64,000 bases of DNA, taken from Curtobacterium sp. MCBD17_032 (GTDB lineage: Bacteria; Actinomycetota; Actinomycetes; Actinomycetales; Microbacteriaceae). Below the pieces are notes generated by a model. That model was not told the DNA's origin, made no database searches, and saw nothing but the letters and a program-made list of their open reading frames with translations. Shown piece by piece: positions 59,443-64,000 of this stretch. The stretch is taken from contig NZ_QKTO01000001.1 of the NCBI RefSeq assembly GCF_003234855.1, forward strand, positions 62,001-126,000, written 5' to 3'. Made by a program: the position numbers and the translations under genes. Positions within the stretch are counted from its first letter, which is position 1. Each line of letters begins with the position of its first letter.

Positions 59443-61170
59443 TCAGCCGTCGCGACGGCCGGTGCGGAGGCCCGGGAACTGGTCGTCGCGCCACTCCCCC
59501 TCGAGCTGCCGACCGCCGAACGCCTCCTGCTCGCGCGCGCGGAGCTCAACGCGGCGGATCTTGCCCGACACGGTCTTCGGCAGCGCACCGAACTCGACGC
59601 GTCGGACGCGCTGCCAGGCCGGCATCGCGGTGCGGGCGTGCGCCAGGATGTCCCGCGCGGTCTCGGCGGTCGGCTCCCACCCGGCCGCGAGCGTGACGTA
59701 CGCCTTGACGACCGTCAGGCGCTCCTCGTGCGGGGCCGGGACGACCGCGGACTCGGCGACCGCGGGGTGCTGGAGCAGCGCGCTCTCCACCTCGAACGGC
59801 GACACCTTGTAGTCCGACGACTTGAAGACGTCGTCGGTCCGACCGACGAACGTCAGCGAGCCGTCCTCGTGCCGGGTGGCGACGTCGCCGGTGTGGAAGA
59901 AGCCGTCGCGGAGCGCGTCGTCGGTCCGCTCCGGAGCGCCGAGGTACCCGGCCATCAGGTTTACCGGCGGCGTCGTCAGGTCGAGGCAGACCTCACCCTC
60001 GGCCGCACCCGACTCGCCCGTCACCGGGTCGAGGAGCGTGATCGCGACCCCGGGCAGCCCGTGGCCCATCGCACCGGGCCGCAGGGTGTCGCCCGGTGCG
60101 TTGCCGACGATCGCGGTGGTCTCGGTCTGGCCGTAGCCGTCACGGATCGTGCGGCCCCATGACTCCTCGACGAGCCGGATCACCTCGGGGTTGAGCGGCT
60201 CGCCGGCCGAGACGACCTCGCGGAGGGCGGTCGGCCGGCTGCCGAGGTCGGCCTGGATGAGCAGGCGCCACACGGTCGGCGGGGCGCAGAACGACGTCAC
60301 CTGGGCCCGCTCGAGCTGGTGCAACAGGGCCGCCGGGTCGAAGCGCTCCTGGTTGTACACGAACACCGTGGCCTCGGCGATCCACGGCGCGAAGAAGCAG
60401 CTCCACGCGTGCTTGCCCCACCCCGGCGAACTGATCGCCAGGTGGACGTCGCCGGGCTCGAGCCCGATCCAGTACATCGTCGTCAGGTGTCCCACCGGGT
60501 AGGACGTCTGCGTGTGCACGACCATCTTCGGCTTGTCGGTCGTGCCGGACGTGAAGTACACCAGGCACGGGTCCGACGCCGCGGTGACCACCTCCGGCCG
60601 CCACTCCCCCGCCGGTGCCGGCTCGCCGAGGTCGGACGGGTAGGTCGTCCACCCGTCCGCGGTGCCGCCGACCACGATGCGGGTGAAGTCCCCGGTCAGG
60701 TCCGCGTACTTCGGCGTCTCGCGCAGCGTGGTGACGACGTGCGCGACCTGGCCGCGGTCGATGCGGTCCTGCAGGTCGGCGGCGCCGAGCATCGTCGAGG
60801 TCGGCAGGATGACCGCGCCGGTCTTCATGACGGCGAGCATCGACTCCCAGAGCTCGAGCTGGTTGTCGAGCATGAGCAGTACGTGGTCGCCCTTGCCGAC
60901 GCCGAGGTCGTGGAACCGGGCCGCCAGCCGGTGGGAGCGGGCGGACATCTCGGCGTAGGTGGTGTGCGACTCCCGCCCGTCCTCCTCGACGATGACCAGG
61001 GCGTCGCGGTCGTTGCCCGCCGCGACGACGTCGAACCAGTCGATCGCCCAGTTGAACGTGGCCCCGACGTCCGGCCACCGGAACGCCTCGCGCGCCGCGG
61101 CGCTGTCGGTGCGGGCGGCGATGAGGGTGTCTCGGGCGGCGCGGAGGGCGGCGGCGGGTTCGGTGCGCAT
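59443..61170 (-). CDS. AMP-binding acyl-CoA synthetase (MACS-like)
   Basis: The 575-residue ANL-family enzyme shows the P-loop FTSGTTDKPKMVVHT, DGYGQTETTA, the GDVATRHEDGSLTFVGRTDD hinge and the final Lys in ALPKTVSGKIRRVE, needed for adenylation. A variable acyl pocket and start (MRTEPAAALRAARDTLIAAR) suit medium-chain or aromatic acids. It activates a carboxylic acid to its CoA thioester. Promoter TTGACT-17-TAATGG lies at 61217-61245. It is divergent from an AraC gene. Confidence 0.92.
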   Translation of the reverse strand: MRTEPAAALRAARDTLIAARTDSAAAREAFRWPDVGATFNWAIDWFDVVAAGNDRDALVIVEEDGRESHTTYAEMSARSHRLAARFHDLGVGKGDHVLLMLDNQLELWESMLAVMKTGAVILPTSTMLGAADLQDRIDRGQVAHVVTTLRETPKYADLTGDFTRIVVGGTADGWTTYPSDLGEPAPAGEWRPEVVTAASDPCLVYFTSGTTDKPKMVVHTQTSYPVGHLTTMYWIGLEPGDVHLAISSPGWGKHAWSCFFAPWIAEATVFVYNQERFDPAALLHQLERAQVTSFCAPPTVWRLLIQADLGSRPTALREVVSAGEPLNPEVIRLVEESWGRTIRDGYGQTETTAIVGNAPGDTLRPGAMGHGLPGVAITLLDPVTGESGAAEGEVCLDLTTPPVNLMAGYLGAPERTDDALRDGFFHTGDVATRHEDGSLTFVGRTDDVFKSSDYKVSPFEVESALLQHPAVAESAVVPAPHEERLTVVKAYVTLAAGWEPTAETARDILAHARTAMPAWQRVRRVEFGALPKTVSGKIRRVELRAREQEAFGGRQLEGEWRDDQFPGLRTGRRDG

Positions 61171-61216
61171 GTACCGACTCTGCCCCATCGGATGGGTCCC
61201 CGCACAGCGCACCGGA

Positions 61217-61245
61217 CCATTACCGCAGGTGGATACTGCAGTCAA
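61217..61245 (-). promoter_or_regulatory. Sigma-70 promoter of the acyl-CoA synthetase gene
   Basis: On the minus strand TTGACT (61240-61245) and TAATGG (61217-61222) are exactly 17 bases apart, about 47 bases upstream of the ATG. Just upstream lies a short dyad (CCCTC/GAGGG around GT, near 61247-61258) in the AraC-divergent spacer, a possible activator site. Confidence 0.6.
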
Positions 61246-61317
61246 CCCCTCGTGAGGGTGAGTCCTGGTCAGTATGGTCGGTGACGGGGTGTTCGCGAGA
61301 CATGCCGCTCGCTCCCG

Positions 61318-62361
61318 ATGCAGGGCCGGTCGGGCCAGCACGAGCGCATGAGCGAGAGGATCGGACCGACGATGACCATGATCGACGACCCACGAGAACG
61401 GACGGGTCTCACGCATCGCAGCACCGTGCGCATCGAGGCCATCGGGGACGCCCCCGACGCGGCGGTCCTCGACCTCAGCGGCTACTACGCCGGACGGCAG
61501 TGGGCCGCCCGGGCGACCGAGCAGCCGTTCCGGTACCGCTACTCCGCCGTCGGCGACTCGGACCTGACGCTCCGACGCGCGCAGATCGACGGGTTCATCC
61601 GCGGCGCCATCCCGGCGTCCGACGAGTACATCGTCCAGTGGCTCACCGCCGGACAGGGTGTCCCCGACGTGCTGCAGGACCGCGTGCCGATGACCGGTGA
61701 CGTGCCGATGCTCTTCCCGACGTGTCGCGACTTCGTGTTCGAGTACCAGGACTACGACCAGCGCGTCGTGCACCTGTCCCGGCGGGTCGTGCACGAGGTC
61801 GCCGACGAGCAGTTCCACACCGGCCAGGTCGCGGAACTCGGCCTCGACCACCTGCGGCCCCTCGACCCGGTCGCGGTCGCGAACTGGCGGAACAGCCTCG
61901 CGCTGCTCTCCCGCGAACTGCGCGCCGGCGGGGTCGACACCCTGCTCTGGCACACCCTCGTCCGCGGGACCGCGCTCGCGTTCCTCCGGATGTACCCGCC
62001 GACCGTGACCGCACTGCCGCCGGCGGTGCTCCTGCCCCGCCGCGCTCGCCTCCGCGCCGCGGTGGAGTTCATCCACGAGCGCGTCGCCGAGCCGATGAGC
62101 GTCTCCGAGATCGCCGGCGCCGCCGGGCTGAGCGTCCGCGCGACGCAGGAGGCGTTCCAGCGGCACCTCGGGATGACCCCGATGCAGTACCTGCTGCAGG
62201 TGCGGCTCGAGCAGGTCCGACGCGAGCTGCTGCAGGCGGACCCGACCACCGCCGCCGTGCAGACGATCGCTCGACGCTGGGGGTTCGCACACCTGGGCCG
62301 CTTCTCCGCCGCGTACCGCACCGCCTACGGCGAGTACCCGAGGAACACCCTGCGCCGCTGA
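61318..62361 (+). CDS. AraC-family regulator with AraC-binding-like domain
   Basis: The 347-residue protein has an N-terminal cupin-type domain (FRYRYSAVGDSDLTLRRAQI) and a C-terminal double helix-turn-helix: SVSEIAGAAGLSVRATQEAF and TIARRWGFAHLGRFSAAYRT. It resembles the AraC gene at 46156 in both halves. Start is uncertain: ATG at 61318, 61348 and 61372 are all in frame without a strong ribosome site; 61372 (MTMIDDPRE) is equally likely. It is divergent from the acyl-CoA synthetase, its probable target. Confidence 0.88.
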   Translation: MQGRSGQHERMSERIGPTMTMIDDPRERTGLTHRSTVRIEAIGDAPDAAVLDLSGYYAGRQWAARATEQPFRYRYSAVGDSDLTLRRAQIDGFIRGAIPASDEYIVQWLTAGQGVPDVLQDRVPMTGDVPMLFPTCRDFVFEYQDYDQRVVHLSRRVVHEVADEQFHTGQVAELGLDHLRPLDPVAVANWRNSLALLSRELRAGGVDTLLWHTLVRGTALAFLRMYPPTVTALPPAVLLPRRARLRAAVEFIHERVAEPMSVSEIAGAAGLSVRATQEAFQRHLGMTPMQYLLQVRLEQVRRELLQADPTTAAVQTIARRWGFAHLGRFSAAYRTAYGEYPRNTLRR

Positions 62362-62426
62362 GGTCGCTGACGTCGCTGACCCCGGTGCCGCGGGCGCGCA
62401 CCCGTCGGCCGCGGCGGCCGCGGCGG

Positions 62427-62762
62427 TCAGTCGAAGTCGTAGTCGTCCTGTCGGACGTCCGGGTCCTCGTTGACCGGGCGTGCGGGTCCCGCTGCGTCCG
62501 CCATCCGGCGCACGTGCTCCACGAACGCCGCGTCGTCGAGGTCGCGGTCCCGGTCGTCGTCCGGCGCCGCGCTGAGCGTGATCTCGCTCGCCGGCCCGAT
62601 CAACAGGGTCTCGACCGTCGGGGTGCCGTGCTCGTCGACAGTCGGGACGTCCACGGTGTCGGTCTTCCGGTTCGCCCCGAGCACCGCGGCGTAGTGGATG
62701 ACGGCGTCCGCGGCGGCGTCGCTCGTCCGGATCGCGCGACCGGCGTACTGGATGTCCTTCAT
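62427..62762 (-). CDS. Hypothetical protein with acidic tail
   Basis: The 111-residue protein begins [20 protein letters not shown] at ATG 62760-62762 with no obvious ribosome site. Residues 1-60 look folded, with alternating strands ([34 protein letters not shown]). The end is acidic and disordered ([15 protein letters not shown] and [12 protein letters not shown]). No family is recognised. It lies alone between AraC and MsrA, after a GC-rich repeated stretch (GGCCGCGGC). Confidence 0.6.
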   Translation of the reverse strand: MKDIQYAGRAIRTSDAAADAVIHYAAVLGANRKTDTVDVPTVDEHGTPTVETLLIGPASEITLSAAPDDDRDRDLDDAAFVEHVRRMADAAGPARPVNEDPDVRQDDYDFD

Positions 62763-62949
62763 CCGGCCAGTCAACGCGCGACGGGTGCGACCGGGTTCAG
62801 GTCCTCCGCCGGACGCACATGCACCCGACGCGCGGCGGCACCGGACGCCCCCGACGTGCAGCGTCCCCCGCCCTCGCGGAACAGACGGAGCCGTCCGTGT
62901 GTTGCACCGGGTACTGTCGCAGCCAGCGTCACGAACCACGGAGGTACCG

Positions 62950-63471
62950 ATGACCACCACCGAGACCGCGATCCTCGCCGGCGGATGTTTCTGGGGAGCG
63001 CAGCAGCTCCTCCGCCGTCGCCCGGGTGTCATCAGCACCCGCGTCGGCTACTCCGGCGGCGACGTCCCGAACGCCACCTACCGCAACCACGGCACGCACG
63101 CCGAGGCCGTCGAGATCGTCTTCGACCCCACGGTGATCTCGTACCGCGAGCTCCTCGAGTTCTTCTTCCAGATCCACGACCCGTCGACGAAGAACCGCCA
63201 GGGCAACGACGTCGGCATGAGCTACCGCTCCGCCGTCTTCTTCACCTCGGACGAGCAGCGCGACGTCGCCCTCGACACCATCGCCGACGTCGACGCATCC
63301 GGCCTGTGGCCGGGCAAGGTCGTCACCGAGGTCACCCCCGCCGGCCCCTTCTGGGAGGCCGAGGAGGAGCACCAGGACTACCTCGAGAAGATCCCGAACG
63401 GCTACACGTGCCACTTCGTGCGCCCGGGCTGGGTGCTGCCGAAGCGCAGCGAGGCGGCCGCCACGGCCTGA
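62950..63471 (+). CDS. msrA: Peptide-methionine (S)-S-oxide reductase MsrA
   Basis: The 173-residue enzyme has the catalytic [11 protein letters not shown] (Cys13), [20 protein letters not shown] and [18 protein letters not shown], the MsrA signature. It repairs oxidised methionine with thioredoxin. A second cysteine in NGYTCHF near the C-terminus can act as resolving residue. GGAGG precedes ATG 62950. It is followed by the longest palindromic terminator in the window. Confidence 0.95.
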   Translation: MTTTETAILAGGCFWGAQQLLRRRPGVISTRVGYSGGDVPNATYRNHGTHAEAVEIVFDPTVISYRELLEFFFQIHDPSTKNRQGNDVGMSYRSAVFFTSDEQRDVALDTIADVDASGLWPGKVVTEVTPAGPFWEAEEEHQDYLEKIPNGYTCHFVRPGWVLPKRSEAAATA

Positions 63472-63504
63472 CCGGCCGGCCCGTCGCACACGGCGCGACC
63501 ACCT

Positions 63505-63552
63505 GACGGACGGGAGGCCCGGTACCAGCTGGTACCGGGCCTCCCGTCCGTC
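63505..63552. terminator. Perfect 48-base palindromic terminator
   Basis: The left arm begins GACGGACGGGAGGCCCGGTA and the right arm is its exact complement. It lies between convergent MsrA (63471) and the RsbW-like gene (63582). The inner 40 bases are identical to the terminator at 50467. Confidence 0.9.
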
Positions 63553-63581
63553 GTCGGTTCTGCGGGCGCGAGTGAGCCGCG

Positions 63582-64000
63582 TCAGCGCGCGCCGTCGCCG
63601 CTCGTGTCCTCCGCGACGTCGTGCTCGCGCTGGAGCGGCTCCGGCAGGCCCATCACGAGCCGCCACCGGTTGCCCTCGGGGTCCCGCTCGTAGGAGAAGT
63701 CGTCCATGAGCAGTTCGATCATGGCGATCCCGCGACCGGACTCGGCCATCTCCTCGGGGTCCGGCATCTCCGTCCGGAACGGTACCTGCACCTCGGCACC
63801 GCTGTCGCTGAGGACCGCCTCGAGCGTCGTCGCCGTCCGACGCAGCGTCAGCTGGCACACGAGCCGCTCGTTCCCCTCGGCGTGCTCGATGACGTTCCCC
63901 GCGAGTTCCAGCAGCGCGGTCTCGAACCGCATCCGTTCGCTCGGACCGAGGTCGGCGTTGCGGTGCCAGAGGTCGTCGACCGAGTCGTGCACCTCGTCCA
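63582..64000 (-). CDS. RsbW-like serine kinase / anti-sigma ATPase, N-terminus outside window
   Basis: About 139 residues are visible. The HATPase_c fold shows FETALLELAGNVIEHAEGN with the ATP-binding Asn, then VLSDSGAEV and ESGRGIAMIELLMDDFSYER, the G2 box of RsbW/SpoIIAB-type kinases. The frame continues through the right edge (the GTG at 63992 is not necessarily the start), so the N-terminus lies beyond. RsbW-like proteins bind or phosphorylate anti-anti-sigma factors in stress regulation. No sigma factor or RsbV partner is in this window. Confidence 0.82.
   Translation of the reverse strand, partial: DEVHDSVDDLWHRNADLGPSERMRFETALLELAGNVIEHAEGNERLVCQLTLRRTATTLEAVLSDSGAEVQVPFRTEMPDPEEMAESGRGIAMIELLMDDFSYERDPEGNRWRLVMGLPEPLQREHDVAEDTSGDGAR

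Overview
The window is high-GC DNA (about 70% or more by eye) with many GTG starts, tightly overlapping genes, mycolata-free actinobacterial families (Rpf/LysM, LCP, DUF2795, DUF4396, DUF4383) and T-less, very long hairpin terminators. This points to an actinobacterium of the Microbacteriaceae. Curtobacterium is my best guess from familiarity with the gene families and terminator style; no search was run.

Region 1 (1-2821) looks like the ragged edge of an integrated conjugative element. It holds an edge-truncated SnoaL/NTF2-like gene, a divergent MarR regulator with a dense inverted-repeat array between them, a DUF4913 gene, and a broken TraG/VirD4 coupling-protein gene (two nonsense codons, two frameshifts) that ends against the stop codon of a chromosomal alcohol dehydrogenase. 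From 2822 on the gene content is ordinary chromosome.

Region 2 (2822-22209) carries redox and stress genes (ADH, OsmC, SDR), a ThrE-type exporter, a TetR gene, an LCP ligase / ECF sigma / EEP-hydrolase operon, YdcF, an MMPL exporter flanked by GntR and MarR regulators, a second LCP gene, a resuscitation-promoting factor (Rpf-LysM) behind a 339-base leader and promoter region, the rRNA methyltransferase RlmC, an SMP-30 lactonase and a DedA protein. Region 3 (22438-28885) is a complete six-gene Mrp Na+/H+ antiporter operon (A-B fused, C, D, E, F, G), every junction a 4-base overlap. Region 4 (28959-35903) holds an esterase, two MFS exporters, an aldo/keto reductase, a DUF1801 protein and a PAP2 phosphatase.

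Region 5 (36010-46085) is the most interesting unit. Two operons diverge from a 188-base control region. To the left run a dipeptide-type solute-binding lipoprotein, two permeases, a fused double ATPase and a ROK sugar kinase. To the right run a ROK repressor, an M81/MlrC metallopeptidase and a CutC TIM-barrel protein. Together these suggest import and breakdown of a peptide- or amide-linked sugar compound, but the substrate is unknown.

Region 6 (46156-64000) has an AraC regulator, glycogen debranching enzyme GlgX, a second stress-type SDR with a small acidic protein, a copper module (CopA, CopZ, DUF4396 and divergent CsoR with its operator), DUF4383, VOC and Dabb proteins, a BLUF blue-light receptor, an oil-body-associated-protein homologue, an LLM flavin oxidoreductase / F420-reductase-like pair with divergent MarR, an acyl-CoA synthetase, another AraC regulator, MsrA, and a truncated RsbW-like ATPase. 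Seven terminators in the window share a GGGAGGC/GCCTCCC stem family; five sit between convergent genes and two between tandem genes. I see no tRNA, rRNA, CRISPR array or intact insertion sequence.
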